Below, in pieces: positions 11,936 to 23,704 of a DNA stretch of 64,000 bases. The DNA lies in NCBI RefSeq assembly GCF_023078275.1, contig NC_062973.1:15824456-15888455 (forward strand), in the 5' to 3' direction. The first letter of the stretch is position 1. Every line of letters starts with the position of its first letter. Source of the stretch: Leguminivora glycinivorella (lineage: Eukaryota; Arthropoda; Insecta; Lepidoptera; Tortricidae). The translations under genes and the position numbers were made by a program. The notes under the pieces are model-generated. The model was given only the letters and a program-made list of their open reading frames with translations. It ran no database searches and had not been told where the DNA came from.

Positions 11936-12240
11936 GAATTATACGTAGAGTCGAATTATATGTAGAGTCGAATTATGTGTAGAGTCGAATTATATGTAGA
12001 GTCGAATTATATGTAGAGTCGAATTATATGTAGAGTCGAATTATATGTAGAGTCGAATTATATGTAGAGTCGAATTATATGTAGAGTCGAATTATATGTA
12101 GAGTCGAATTATATGTAGAGCCGAATTATATGTAGAGCCGAATTTATGTAGAGCCGAATTTATGTAGAGCCGAATTTATGTAGAGCCGAATTTTATGTAG
12201 AGCCGAATTTTATGTAGAGTCGAATTTTATGTGGAGTTAC
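11936..12240. repeat. 17-bp minisatellite, about 18 copies
   Basis: The unit TAGAGTCGAATTATATG repeats head to tail. Copies in the left two thirds are almost identical; on the right the variants TAGAGCCGAATT.TATG appear in a row, showing stepwise spread of one variant. Confidence 0.92.
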
Positions 12241-12329
12241 TCGTGAGTAGAGAGATATGCCCTTGTTCAAGTGCTAGAGACACTATTCTAAGACAGTCTG
12301 TCATAAGTTTCAGATGGAAGACGACCCAG

Positions 12330-12420
12330 AGGTGCCGCTATCGCTATCGCTATCACTATCGCTATCGCTATCGCTATCGCTATCGCTATCGCTATCGCTA
12401 TCCCTATCGCTATCCCTATC
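12330..12420. repeat. GCTATC hexamer microsatellite
   Basis: About 15 units of GCTATC with occasional ACTATC and CCTATC. It is the reverse complement of the GATAGC block at 11822, so the two can pair across the minisatellite. Confidence 0.92.
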
Positions 12421-12454
12421 TCTCTTTTTCGACCCCTTCATCCCTTTTTTTCGA

Positions 12455-12605
12455 AATAAAAATTAGCCTATGTTCTGTCTCAGGGTCTAAAGATTGTCTG
12501 TTCCAAATTTCATCAAAATCGGTTGCGTGGTTTAAGCGGGAAAGTGTAACAGACAGACAGACAGACAGACAGACAGAGTTACTTTCGCATTTATCTTTCT
12601 ACGTT
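12455..12605 (+). mobile_element. 3' end of a LINE or SINE with CAGA repeats
   Basis: The wording AAATTTCATCAAAATCGGTT followed by a short segment and then seven CAGA units (12549-12578) is the common 3' end of insect RTE-like LINEs and SINEs derived from them. It is nested in the 11651-12813 element. Confidence 0.6.
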
Positions 12606-13124
12606 CGAATTCATGATGCCGCAAATCCGTCCGATCGCAACGCGCGCTGTGTTATGTGTGACTGCACAAGCGTTCCGAGGGCGGACCGCTCGCGATGCGC
12701 CGGCGCGACGCCGGCGGAGCGCTCTGCCAACGCGCAGAAACAGCGCGCGTTCAGCTCGCGTGCCGCTAAGCTGACGCAACGCTCTCGAAACGCGCCCGTG
12801 TGGCGGAGACTTAAAGAGTCGAAGCGTTTAAAATTATTACTATTAAATACCATGCCTTAATCTCTCCTGCCACTCTCATCAACATTATAGCGTATAAAAC
12901 CCCGCCATTGATACGGAACTGTGAGTCTACCATGATTTTTTGATATTTCGATTAAATGGTTGTGTTACTCGATAGCGTAAATATCACAGCATAAAACGAC
13001 ATTCATTGTATGGAGAAAGTTAGAGTCGCAATGCCCCGAAACGGTTACTAGAACCAAAAGTTAGATATCGTCAAATGGGGAGATCATACTGATCAAGTGA
13101 TCATCGTCATATTTTTAAGAGCCA

Positions 13125-13262
13125 GGCTCTTGTCTATGGAGTAATCGCCTTTCTGTTGTTCTCTCTGCTGCTTCTTTGAGTTCCTGATACGATACTACAT
13201 TGGTCTTCTCTTTTACTTGGTCTAAAAACGCACGTCTCGGTCTTCCCCTGCCGCTCTTCTTT
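13125..13262 (-). pseudogene. LINE ORF2 C-terminal scrap
   Basis: Read on the minus strand this translates as GRGRPRRAFLDQVKEKTNVV followed by SYQELKEAAERTTERR. The GRGRP.R..LDQ...YQELK.AA.....R pattern is the well-known C-terminal tail of many LINE reverse transcriptase proteins. No upstream polymerase domain is left, so this is a short dead remnant. Confidence 0.65.
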
Positions 13263-14224
13263 TCTATTCGGGGTGAATAGGGACGAAACTTAAAATGTGA
13301 TTTACTTTGACTTGCGTATTATACCAACTTTTCTGTTAATTTCAATCATATGAAACAATTTAGGTAGTGTTTTGTAAATAAATTACCAGGAAATTTTTAA
13401 TTTTGTTCCCATTCAAATTCCCCAATCCCTATTCGCTCCATTGGACGGTAAATATTGTGTGAAATTAACGCTTAAATTTCAAAAACTCATAGTAGTGTCT
13501 CCGGGTACTAGCATTAATTAATTCCCTTAAATCAAAACAACGACGCTCCAAGTCGCGGCCGCTCACTTTAAATTTAATTGTGGAGGGACGGGGAATGGAA
13601 ACAAATTGTGTGAGTTGAAGTATAAATTCAGTAAGATATTTACCAAATAGGCCAAGAAATGAACGATCATTAAACGACGTAGAGGGAAATGCTTGGAAGA
13701 CAATATTTGACTTCATTACTATAACAATAGACTAGTATCAAATCTCCTGGTCGTACCCCCTGGACAGAACCTTTGAAAATGAGAATTCTTTTTACTTCGG
13801 AATAATCATCATCATCATATCAGCCCTTTATGGTTCACAGCACATCAAATATTACCTGAAGCTTTCATAAATAGCGAAATATAATCTTGCCTTCATTAAT
13901 AATTTATGAAAAAATTTGCTCGCGTAATCTGATTAAAATACCAAGAGTTAATCACATTACTTAATTATGACGATGATACCTCTCAAGAGAATGCCTAAGC
14001 GACGCCATAACTTACCTATACGAAATTATTAACTTTGCGAACTTACTTGATTATTTTCATTTTGAACTTCTTATTGTAAGGGGCGTGGAATATCGTGGGG
14101 CTTATTAGCTTTTACCCTGATTTAATGCAGTTTAAGGGGACGTAATACGATTTGATCATTTGAAATAACGAATATAAGACGTTTTCAGATTTTATAATTA
14201 AAGTATAAAATGGGTTGACTTTTT
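13263..14224. other. Non-coding stretch
   Basis: AT-rich. An 83-codon minus-strand frame at 13465-13716 has no recognisable domain and is treated as chance. Confidence 0.35.
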
Positions 14225-14345
14225 TTTATATATTACGTAGGTGGCAAACAAGTATACGGTCCGCCTGATGAAAAGCGGTCACCGTAACCTATGGACCACT
14301 GCAACTCAAGGAGTGTCACATGCGCGTTGCCAACCCACATTGAAA
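14225..14345 (-). mobile_element. Lepidopteran SINE/LINE-tail repeat
   Basis: Read on the minus strand it ends in a poly-A run (plus strand TTTTTTTT at about 14220-14227) preceded by the conserved CATCAGGCGGACC...TTTGCCACC tail. This tail is abundant in Lepidoptera. Related copies are at 8812-8890 (degraded) and 30570-30668 (plus strand). Confidence 0.7.
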
Positions 14346-14439
14346 CGAATAAAACACTATCAAAGTAGGTTTTATACGGAAGCAGGTTCTCTTGACATCA
14401 TCAGAATTTAAAGTTACTATCAAACGAAATAATTATGTG

Positions 14440-14573
14440 TACAGTAAACGGGTATAAAGAATGTACATCGGTTTTTGGTCTTTGTAAAGCGTTGTCTCTT
14501 TCTTTCTTATGTGACGTTAATTGTCTCTTTCCAAAGACCGATGTAGGTACATTCTTTATGGCCGTTTACTGTA
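14440..14573. mobile_element. MITE, TA-flanked, family C
   Basis: TACAGTAAACGGGTATAAAG at 14440 pairs with CTTTATGGCCGTTTACTGTA ending at 14573. The pairing extends through GAATGTACATCGGT and ACCGATGTAGGTACATTC. The arms are about 35 bp and the loop about 60 bp. Confidence 0.85.
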
Positions 14574-15068
14574 GGTATCTAAATTTTAATTAAATATGTA
14601 GTTATGCATACACTAATCGGTATTTAGGTAGGTACATGTAGATAATAAATAACCCAGTTTATTTTCCTAATTGTTCTCCCTACTAATTCTAAATATAGGA
14701 ATGTAGGTAAATATTCTTATTTGTGTGTATGTTACATATATCGCTGCCATTTTGTTGAACGAAATCATAGATTAATCGCATCATAATCGCACAGACTTGA
14801 CATGTAGGTAATGAAGTATAGTAATTGTGATTATATTCTGTTTGTAATATATAAAAGAGAAATGTTAAATTTATTTCACGTTATACTTATGAATACTACA
14901 CAGTTCTAACACGAGTTGTAATCGATATTTTCATACAATAATAACCTATGATTTTCTTCAAGGGCAATTAAAGTAGGTATATGCAAAAAATCAATAATGT
15001 ATTTTTGTTTCACTTAGTAGAACTTAAACATAGCACAATGTATGATAGTGCTAAAATTAAACTACTTA

Positions 15069-15208
15069 CCCCCTTATTCATAAACGTTCACTAAAGTTAT
15101 CAAGCCGATAAAGTTCGTTTGTCCCTTTCTATCACACCAATACGCCGAAAAGGGACAAACGAACTTTATCGGCTTGATAACTTTAGTGTGCGTTTATGAA
15201 TAAGGGGG
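15069..15208. mobile_element. Near-perfect hairpin MITE
   Basis: Starting CCCCCTTATTCATAAACG and ending CGTTTATGAATAAGGGGG, the two halves pair almost base for base over about 60 bp (for example AAAGTTATCAAGCCGATAAA with its complement). A short loop lies around 15140. Confidence 0.9.
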
Positions 15209-15782
15209 TTAGTATTTTACAAAAAGTATAAAAAAAGGTCTACACTAAGAGTGTCGCGTCTAGGTGGTCATTGGTCAAGTCTTACTCTATGACACGGTAC
15301 CTCGCCACGCATGCGCCGCGCGCTGCCGGCCGGAGCACAGACTTTGTTTGGGGTGTAATTTCTAGTATGTTAGTACATAGTAATTCAATGGATGAATTGT
15401 ACTTCTGTGAACTGTTTTCGATATACTTAATCGAATATATGACGTAAATTTGTCTTTACTACAATGAAAGTGTTTGAGTACCAAGTTAAAAATTTTACTT
15501 TCTTTTTGCCGGTTTCATACAAAAATATCGTTTGACTGTCTCTTTTTTTGGGTAATATCAATATTTATATGGAAACGGATTAAGTCGCGTACAATCTTCT
15601 TCCTCTAAGAATTACAATGTAAGTATTTTTGCATTCATTTTGATCAGAGCACAACACAACAGTTCAAAAATCAGTCTACCAGAGCTTCTGAGTTCCGTCG
15701 CCGACGACGGGTGACCAAGGATCAGAAAACCCACGCACCCGCGACCGACAGCGTGTGGCACAGCGGCACATGCGGCTCACAT
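15209..15782. other. Non-coding stretch
   Basis: A GC-rich segment at about 15300-15345 (CGCATGCGCCGCGCGCTGCC) lies in otherwise AT-rich DNA. No gene recognised. Confidence 0.35.
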
Positions 15783-17101
15783 CTAGGGCTGCCATCTCGA
15801 ATTTCGCCAAACCCGGACAAAGATACAAAATACCCGGACATTTGGCGAAAATCGCATTTTTTCCCCGGACGAGTCAGAATTTATTTTTAAAAAACATGAC
15901 CTTTAATTTTAATCAATTTATTTTTTTAATTTCACACCATCTATTTTTGCGAGAAGAAACACCAAAAATTATAGATAGATAGATAGATAGATAAGTCATG
16001 TATTTGGCAGACTGCAAACACACACAATACAATACACAATTTAAAACACAAATTAGGCGCAACATAAAAAAGAGACAGAACAGTAAAATACAATTGAGAC
16101 AGTAAAAAAAAAAAACAATAACAAAAAAGAGAAAAGAAAAAGAAAATACAAACTGTGTGCGTTGCAGCAGGACAAAAGGGTCGCGGCTCAGTGATACGCT
16201 TCGCTCTTTCGACCGAAGCACTGATTTTCTGCCGGAACCCAGGTCACAATCACAATAGATAAATAATTACTTACTATTATGTTTTTAAGGTAGGTCAATT
16301 TTATGTTTTTTCTACTCAGAATAACGAGCCCTTTCGATCTAGGGCAAAAAACAGCAGACAGAAAAGTGGTCACAAAATTTTCTATTATTTTGCGTGAATA
16401 CTTTCCACTTTGTAACCGTTGTACAAAGTGTTTGGAAAATGTTAACTAACTGGAAAAATTAAATTTGGGAGGCCTTTTTTTACCTAGTAGGATCGAAAGG
16501 GCACGTTAATTCTGAGTAGGGAAAACGTTAAATTTACCTATTTTACAAAAAAAAGTTTTTGAATCTTTTTTCACGAAAATGGCCATTTGCAATAAACAAT
16601 AACAAAGACAAAAAAAATTGTCACAAAAAAATTAAATTTGTCTTTTTTGAGAAACTGTCGAAATCGGTTAACATTATAAAGTATTTTCCCTGAAAAACCA
16701 TCATAAAATACAGGTCGCACAAATTAGTTAGAGAATTCACCGAGAGATGGCACTATACTATACACAATAATGCTCATTAGTACCTAAGATACTTCTCTAG
16801 ACAAGTCATTAGAGTTACATATATGAACTGCGTTTTTTTTAACCATTGAAAGTTTGTACGAATACGGTACCCTCGGTGGGCGAGTCCGTCGCATTTGGCC
16901 GGTTTTTTATTACGTAAACAGATATTAGTTAATCAGCCAACTTAAATTCGCTGATAAATACTTAAATTCAATGAGATGCTTCCTTACGTGAAAAGTGTCC
17001 GGGTTTTCCCCGGACACTTCTTGACTCCCCGCCCGGACGGCCTCCGGACGGCCTCCAAACTAGGACAAATCCGGGGAAACCCGGACGGATGGCAGCCCTA
17101 G
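15783..17101. mobile_element. Non-autonomous hAT-like element with CTAGGGCTGCCATC ends
   Basis: CTAGGGCTGCCATC at 15783 is the exact reverse complement of GATGGCAGCCCTAG ending at 17101. CCCGGACA/TGTCCGGG words recur near both ends. Inside is a second inverted pair (CGAGCCCTTTCGATC near 16325 and GATCGAAAGGGC near 16490) and a GATA microsatellite at 15973-15992. No clear target duplication is seen. The ends resemble the CAGGGCTGCCA type of hAT MITEs. No transposase is present. Confidence 0.7.
15973..15992. repeat. GATA microsatellite
   Basis: Five to six GATA units in a row. Confidence 0.9.
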
Positions 17102-17191
17102 TTACATACCAATCATACATTTCACCATTTATATACTGAAATCGTTGTCAATAGAAATTGTCAACAATGTAAACAAACCATTATATAAAAT

Positions 17192-18507
17192 TAGCGTTGA
17201 AAAAACCGGAAAAAATCAAATGTTGTTTTCAGAAGTTTATGAATTTTTCGTTTTTTTCGGTTTTTTTCGGGTTTTTTAGGAAAAAAACGAGCACGTTATT
17301 AAAATAAGTATTTATTTAGTCACTCAAATCACTGTCACTCTCATCATATACTTCAGTTATTTCTTCTTCCATGTGGTCGGTGTAGTCCGTTTGTAAATGC
17401 AAATTCGCCCGAATAAAGATTAATTTATTAAGACGCTCTGGCAATAGCCGATTTCTATCCTTGGTATGTGTCCGTCCAAACAATGACCAATTTCTCTCAG
17501 CTGCGGCGGACGATGGAGGAATACTGAGCAATCTAACCGCAATATTTGACATCAGTTTGGTAGAACATAACCCTTTCCACCAACTCAGTGGGGTTCTGTT
17601 CATGACAGGCCGCCAAATAACTTCATTTGCCCAAAAACCTTTTGCCTGATACTCGGCGAATTCAGCCATCAAATCACATGTGCTTATGTTTAAATTATCT
17701 GCCAATTTTGTTATATATTGTGTCATTTTTAGAAACTCATCATCTGATAACGTTTGATATCCGTCGAACACAGCTTTATGATACCTGGGGTCTAGCATGT
17801 ATATTGTATGTAGCTAAGTGCACCGGCTGCACACAAAATTGTTTGCGGTTTTTGATATGTGTTAATATAGTGGCCATGCTATTTGCGATTTCGGTGCAAT
17901 CGTCCGGAAAATATAAACTGGAAATTTGTTTTTTTATTGTCAGGAATGCAGCCGGAACTTCCGATATGTGTGCTTTGTTGGAATCAATGTTTGCTATCGC
18001 AATGGATATTGGCGACAAAATTGCTTCCATGACCATTAATGTTGACCATAAGGAATCTGATAAAATGATTAGTTTAATGCTGCGGTCGACATGAGCACCC
18101 TGTTGAGTAATGGCCAGTGACTCCAAAGCCTCTCGATTGTCTGACAGGGATTTGAAAGTCTGAATTGCACCAGCCCATCTCGTTTCACTCGGTAATTTTA
18201 AAGTAGTAAATTGACCTCCATACTTTTCTTTTTGTATTTCTTCAAACACTTCCAAGCACGCATGTGTTCAGTAGTAAAAAGCAATGTGTAAAGGTTTCAA
18301 AACCTTTAAAAAGTCAAGTGCATACTTTTTACTCGAAATTTTTAAATTGAAAACTACATTAGTTTTTTTCAATTCGTTTTTTTCGGTTTAAATCGTTTTT
18401 TTCCGAAAAATACGAGCCGAAAGTTTCGCGGTTTCTTTCTATAAATTTCTGAAAAAAACAAGTGAAATGGAAAAAAACCAGGAATTTTCCGGCTTTTTTC
18501 ATCGCTA
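17192..18507 (-). mobile_element. Defective hAT transposon carrying a transposase relic
   Basis: The left end TAGCGTTGAAAAAACCGG and the right end (reverse complement TAGCGATGAAAAAAGCCGG) are imperfect inverted repeats, followed inward on both sides by runs of TTTTTTCGGTTT. Between them lies the minus-strand hAT transposase relic. The element is too short (1.3 kb) for a full transposase of about 600-700 residues, so the 5' part of the gene is gone. Confidence 0.7.
17316..18255 (-). pseudogene. hAT transposase, C-terminal half, frameshifted
   Basis: Two frames on the minus strand together cover the C-terminal half of a hAT transposase. The first (18255-17776) has the SETRWAGAIQTFKSL region; the second (17798-17316) has MLDPRYHKAVF and the dimerisation domain with LLSIPPSSAAAERNWS and RNRLLPERLNKLIFI. 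They join at the conserved ..Y-MLDPR step, where plus-strand bases GTATATT at about 17799-17805 look like a 7-nt insertion that shifts the frame. The BED zinc finger and the first catalytic Asp region are absent. The gene is dead. Confidence 0.85.
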
Positions 18508-19221
18508 TACACCGTGTTTCACTTAACACTAAAAACCTGAAAACAGTTTGTTCAGAATCGAGAGTAGAATCGAGTGAGCTATATCTTGATGGGGGTAATA
18601 TTTTTATTTAAATTAGTATTATTAGTTATTTTTTACGTGCCCATTCTATTGTACTCGTAATACAACATTGTGTATATCGCATTGCTAGAGGTTGTTTACC
18701 TTTTTTCAGTATTTAGGGGTATTAATACTGGCCGGTTACTTGGACGATTATTTTTTCCGCTACTAGTTTGACGTTGTTTGTCAGTTTAATCTTAATGTTT
18801 ATCATAAGTCATAACAAATTGAACTCGTACCTAATTACAACCTTGTCATTTTGAATATTGAGTTTATTTGCTTACTGCGATTACCTGTCCAATTTGAAGT
18901 TTACTGTGACAAAGCTTTAAAGTGTTTTACAGTGACATCTTAGCTGTCTATTAGTAAACCTTATGTCGTTGCAGTAACGTACACAAATAAATAGTCTTAT
19001 GGTTTATGATGGTAGTTAGCAATTATTTTATTGAGTGTAGAGCTAAAAGTCAAGTAGAGCTGTACAGAAAATTAAAAATTCAATTAAAAAAAAAGTAACG
19101 ATCAGATTAAAAGATGAATACTCTAGATGAGTTTAAAAAAATAAAAATCAGTTGGGGTGTCTGAGGTTTTGAGTGATACCGGAAACACCGTGTATAAAAT
19201 ATGAATATTTTAGCACAATTT
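18508..19221. other. Non-coding stretch
   Basis: AT-rich, nothing recognised. Confidence 0.35.
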
Positions 19222-19603
19222 TATTATTTTTCCCTTCACTAGCTCGGAAACACGTGTTTTGTACTTTAAAACCAGCGGGTAAAAACGCATTTTATCCACT
19301 AGTGGGTAAAGTAATTTGACCTTGAATAAAGTCAAATTAACTGCTTTAAAATTGATAAAAGTAGGTGAATCTAGTAATAAAGATGATTTACCACCTGTGG
19401 AACTAATTGGAAGCAGTGATAAACGCATTTTTTGCGTTGTAGTTTCCTCGCTATAGTGAGGGGAAAAGTTTTGTGTTACACTCGGGTGCAAATGTATTTT
19501 ACTTCTCGTGTGTTAAAAAACTCGCAAGTTCAGGATTCTATTCTTGAAATTCCACACTCGGCGTCAAAATACAACTTTGCCCCCTTGTATAACAAATAAC
19601 TAT
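19222..19603 (+). repeat. ~400-bp interspersed repeat, copy 1 (internally deleted)
   Basis: Runs from CCCTTCACTAGCTCGGAAAC to TTGTATAACAAATAACTAT. It matches copies at 32100-32535 and 45613-46032 through most of its length, including GATAAAAGTAGGTGAATCTAG and CCTCGCTATAGTGAGGGGAA. Compared with copy 2 it lacks about 60 bp between GATTCTATTCT and AATTCCACACTCGG. No terminal inverted repeat or target duplication is clear, so the class is unknown. Confidence 0.85.
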
Positions 19604-21260
19604 TAAAGGTTGAGGATCATAATTCGAGATGAATTGATTAAATAACACATGGATTTAGCCAGTATCTGATGAGTTAGAATGGAAATTAAAGACATTTTGA
19701 CTACAAGGTTTGTTTACATTGTTCACAAATTCTATTGACGGCGACTTTACTTGGTTTGCCTGACTATAAATGGTTTTCGTGGAAAAGAGAAGCCCAGTGC
19801 CAAAGTTTATTTTACAATATAGCGGTACGTAAAGCGGTGGCTTTTGGTCCGGCAGAGAAGTATTTGATCCGTGAATACCGCTGCGTTCCATTTACTTTCC
19901 CATTTCGCTGCAGAAATGTCCGTAGAACTCTTTGTCAACATACGCGGATTGCTTGTTTCAATGTACATACCTACGTTACAAATACAATGTAGGTCACAAC
20001 GAACGACAGCAAAATTGGGTTCGAAATTCATTTAAATTGAATCTGATTACAATTTGATTGGTATGCCATTGATTCGTACGCGAAAGTGAAATCCTGTGCG
20101 ACCATAACGTAGCTATTGAATTGTTGGTAATTTGATGTTAACGTAGATGCCAATTGACATAATCTAAAGCAATTGTAACAAACGTTGCGAACCTCTGCCA
20201 AGGATTAGCCAATTAATAGGCAAATTTAATACAACTAGGCAAAATTAATTATATAAATTTGTATATATTGTATAAAATATAAGTAACTGGTTCGTAACTT
20301 GTATATACCTACTTTTCAATTCCAATTATGAAATTCACGCTGAGCTAAAATTAACGACGAGGCCGGCTCCTATAAAATATGTACTTAGGCGCCCATATGT
20401 TAACATACATTGTCGAAATAAACCCAGGATTCAGTTTAGAAGTTTGATATATTTAATCGGTACTCAAATACATCGATTAGCTCTCAATAGATCCTGTATG
20501 AAGTTTTTTAAACACAAACCAATTGTCAGACAGTGCCACTTGCAAAGGACATCGCATTTTTTTTACTTCCGTCCACCTTATCCGATCCATATTGTATCTA
20601 GAGCTAATTTTTCAAGAATATTCAAGTCTGAATTAGGCAAATAGTCTATGAGCCCGATGGAAGCAGAATCACCATCGGATACGATAAAGTACCTTGATTA
20701 TAATAATTATGAGATTCGGTGACAAAGTCAAATGCTTCGGATGGAACTAAACAGCAAGCTCATGTTGCTTTTAGTTTACGTACCTACAAAAGTTCTAGGG
20801 TTAGATAGGGAAAGACAAACTGGGACAAGAGAAAACCGTTGAGATTTCACTATTCATCAAGAAAATAAAATTTGGTTATCTTACCACACTTGACCTCAAT
20901 TTGAGTCTGAAATACATGCCAAACATCTTACATGCAGCATCTAAATAGTGATTTGCGAAATAACCGTTACCCAAAACTCAGCCGGGAAATATTTATAGGG
21001 CCTGCCAATTACTAATTCGTACGACAGCTGCGCTCTAATGGAGTATTTCGTAGTCGCTCTAGCTTCAAATGAACGGCGCAGATGTGCGACGCTAGCGAGC
21101 CACTGGCGCAATGGGCTAGTTTCTTATTACTCACATGAAAAAAAACTAGCTTCTGAAAATCCCACTTATTTAATACAAAAAATACTAAGGAGAAAATACT
21201 AGTTCTCAAAGTAGTAAATATATTGTAACTGGTTCCCCGCGATACAGGCGTAGCCTAGTT
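19604..21260. other. Non-coding stretch
   Basis: AT-rich. Several short open frames overlap one another on both strands at 19655-20031 with no recognisable domain. No repeat copy found. Confidence 0.35.
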
Positions 21261-21270
21261 TGTTACGAAT

Positions 21271-21816
21271 TGTTACGAAACCGTTCAAAAACCACCCTGG
21301 TTTTTGATCCTGTCTTCGTTAGGTTAAGATATTCATTTTTGTAATTAAAAATCAGTTTTCAATTTTATAAATTTAATAATAATAATTCATTTTAATTCTA
21401 ATTCATTATCATGTAACTGTTGACATTTCAATTTGTATATTCTTTCATTAAAATATTCAGTATTGTTCGAGTCGACATTATGCATTTTATAAATCTTCAG
21501 TATTAATTTATTCAATTTTTAATTTCATGTTATTGGTAATGTTTTAATTCATTCACATACTACTTGACTATTTTTTAAATAAAATATTCATTGAATTGTA
21601 TAATTATAATAATATTTCAAATCTCTAGTTAAATCTAAATTTACAAATGGCAATGTGATAAGTTCAAATTTGACAGCTTTTAGAGCTTTTTCAAAAAACT
21701 TACGGTTATTCCGCCTCCAACGACATTCATTGTACCACTTTCTTTGTCCTCACAATTTGCATTTATTCACATTTTTTACAATTTCAAATCCATATCCATG
21801 TAATTTGGATTTTACA
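21271..21816 (+). repeat. 5' LTR of the BEL/Pao element
   Basis: Starts TGTTACGAAACCG and ends TTTTACA just before the primer binding site. It matches the 3' LTR to at least CACAATTTG at 21750-21760. It then has about 50 bp that the 3' LTR lacks, apparently lost there between two copies of AATTTG. Confidence 0.85.
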
Positions 21817-21834
21817 TGGTCCTTACGAAGCCTC
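21817..21834 (+). other. Primer binding site of the BEL/Pao element
   Basis: TGGTCCTTACGAAGCC directly follows the 5' LTR. TGG pairs with the CCA end of a tRNA, and BEL/Pao elements often carry a TGGTCCTTCG-type site. Which tRNA is not decided. Confidence 0.55.
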
Positions 21835-22768
21835 TGGATTGTGAGAGGACAGGACTGTGGCACCGAGTCAGGCTCCACCTATGCAACGGGTCTTCATCAT
21901 CGAAGCCGTGGGTCGACCAGGTTGGCGCAGGGCGTATTCAGCTGCGTGCAGGTTCCAGGGCTTCCACTCATCGAGTCCCATCCCATCAGCCAGGATCCAG
22001 GACGGGTGAAAGTCGCGACGAGCACACGCAGCATCCCATTGCAGTGGGCATCCATCCGTGACCAGCAGTCAGTCGCGGAATCCAGCCAATTCAGCGCCAA
22101 CTAGACCAGTCCAGGAGTATTCAGTGGAGATCAGCGGGAGCCAGCATTCAAAACCAAGCAGCATCCAGCACAGGAGGGAAAACGAACAAAGTGAGATCGT
22201 TCCATTCCTTTCTTTTTTTATCCACATTCCTTTGTTTTCTTCATTTTCTGTGTAGCTGCAATATTCATTAGGTATTATTTCAATCATACCTATTCAAATA
22301 CCAAATTCATTGCTTTCCCATTCAGTGCAGAAAGTTAATTCATTGCCATAGTTTGGATTAGAAGCCAGTAGGCATTTCGATAGGATTATTCACTAGAGGT
22401 ATTCATTTTAGTAGGTATAACCTCTTGACCCAGTTCACAGTAATACATAAGATTTTAATATTAACTATCACTTTCACATAATTCCTATACAATACGATAA
22501 CAATAATTCAATAATTTTGTAACTTTATTACGCTAATTTCAATTAAAAACTTCAAAAACAATAGGCAAACACGTTCTTAAAACAATCTTGATAACTAACT
22601 GCAGTGCAAATAAGTCGTAAACAAGATTACGTAATACAAGTGCATAACTTGATTCTCATAGCAAATAGTTTTAGCGCCTGGAGATTTTTTAAGAGCAAAG
22701 TTTTTATTTAAGGTCATAATTTGTACCAATATTTATAGGCTCATTTTTTAGCATTTTATTATGCCACA

Positions 22769-23704
22769 ATGTCATCGACACAGGATTTACATCAACTTAA
22801 TTACAAACGTGACCTTATCAAAGGTAAACTTACTGTTTTCCACAATTTTGTGTCGCATTTAGCTGCTGACCCGCAATTAAATGAATTACAGCTTGCAGAG
22901 TTGCAGTTACGATATGACAAAACATTGCCGCTTTATGATGAATTTGACACATTGCAGACGAATATTGGTATATTATCAGAATTCACAAGCGAAGAGTGTA
23001 TAGAAGATGAGCGGGTACTATTCGAAGACATTTACTTCGCTAGCATGTCGCTAGCGAAAGTACTAATTCATAAGTATGCAAAACTTAATTCAGCAGTAAA
23101 AGTGTCCCCTCAGGCTCTTAAAAATACATTAGATATGAGGATAAATAACCTACAGTCTACGACAAACACAAAGGTGTGCAAATCTGCACGCGACATTTCT
23201 TTAAATTCAAATATTCATGTCTCGGTATTTAGGGAGTTCAATTCAATTGTTCCCAGGCACAGATTGGCGCCAGAACAGAACTCTCGTGACCAGTTTCCAA
23301 AAGTTGACCCTAGCGACCAATACGTACAATTCAATGAGTCGCCGTCAGTCCAGGGGTACTCATATCAGTATACATCGGCTGCGTCTCTTCACATGGAGCG
23401 TAGTTTGGAAGCCAAACATGGCTATACAATTCACAGATGCAATCCCAATCGTGTGGCGGGAGCACCGAGCAACTATGTTTACGATCACGTCCTCGATAGT
23501 TCAGAGTTGCTCAGTTCCATGGTTCGTCGTCACCAAGTATTCATCGTAATATACAAATATTACCGCCTTACGTTCTTACATGCAGGGCCTCTTCTGAACA
23601 ACGAAACGAAACAGCTCTTGATAGGTAACATATCAAGAGAGCTTGACGCGTTAGAGGGTTCAGCAATCCATTTATACCGTTTTCACACATTCATACCTAT
23701 TTAA
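22769..23704 (+). CDS. BEL/Pao Gag-like protein (311 aa), truncated polyprotein
   Basis: The N-terminal 120 residues have the BEL/Pao Gag wording: NYKRDLIKGKLTVFHNF, then LQLRYDKTLPLYDEFDTLQ. In full elements this is the start of a Gag-Pol polyprotein of well over 1500 residues that coats the RNA in virus-like particles. Here there is no CCHC zinc knuckle, no protease and no polymerase: after about residue 235 the frame continues into unrelated sequence and stops at 311. The ATG at 22769 is the first in frame and lies about 950 bp after the primer binding site. The open frame without internal stops fits a young internal-deletion derivative. Confidence 0.75.
   Translation: MSSTQDLHQLNYKRDLIKGKLTVFHNFVSHLAADPQLNELQLAELQLRYDKTLPLYDEFDTLQTNIGILSEFTSEECIEDERVLFEDIYFASMSLAKVLIHKYAKLNSAVKVSPQALKNTLDMRINNLQSTTNTKVCKSARDISLNSNIHVSVFREFNSIVPRHRLAPEQNSRDQFPKVDPSDQYVQFNESPSVQGYSYQYTSAASLHMERSLEAKHGYTIHRCNPNRVAGAPSNYVYDHVLDSSELLSSMVRRHQVFIVIYKYYRLTFLHAGPLLNNETKQLLIGNISRELDALEGSAIHLYRFHTFIPI

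Larger units (their letters stand above)
11651..12813. mobile_element. Inverted-repeat element packed with satellites
   Basis: The ends TAAGCCTCCGCCACACGGGC (11651) and GCCCGTGTGGCGGAGACTTA (to 12813) are inverted over about 35 bp with one mismatch, and GCGTCAGC/GCTGACGC pair further in. The 1.16-kb interior is almost all repeat: GATAGC hexamers, a 17-bp minisatellite, GCTATC hexamers, a LINE-like tail and CAGA repeats. No protein is supported. The terminal GC-rich parts contrast strongly with the AT-rich core. Confidence 0.8.

Noticed and set aside
11717..11965. Open frame with long Asp-Ser and Ala-Ile runs
   Set aside because: It is the translation of the GATAGC/GCAATC hexamer array; any frame of a 6-bp repeat stays open.
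12231..12860. 209-codon open frame with Arg-Tyr repeats
   Set aside because: It runs through the GCTATC array, a LINE tail and CAGA repeats, so the length comes from repeats.
17627..18094. 155-codon plus-strand frame
   Set aside because: It is antisense to the hAT transposase relic, whose motifs are clear on the minus strand.
20010..20030. GGTTCGAAATTC as a tRNA B box
   Set aside because: No A box at the right distance and no cloverleaf can be drawn.
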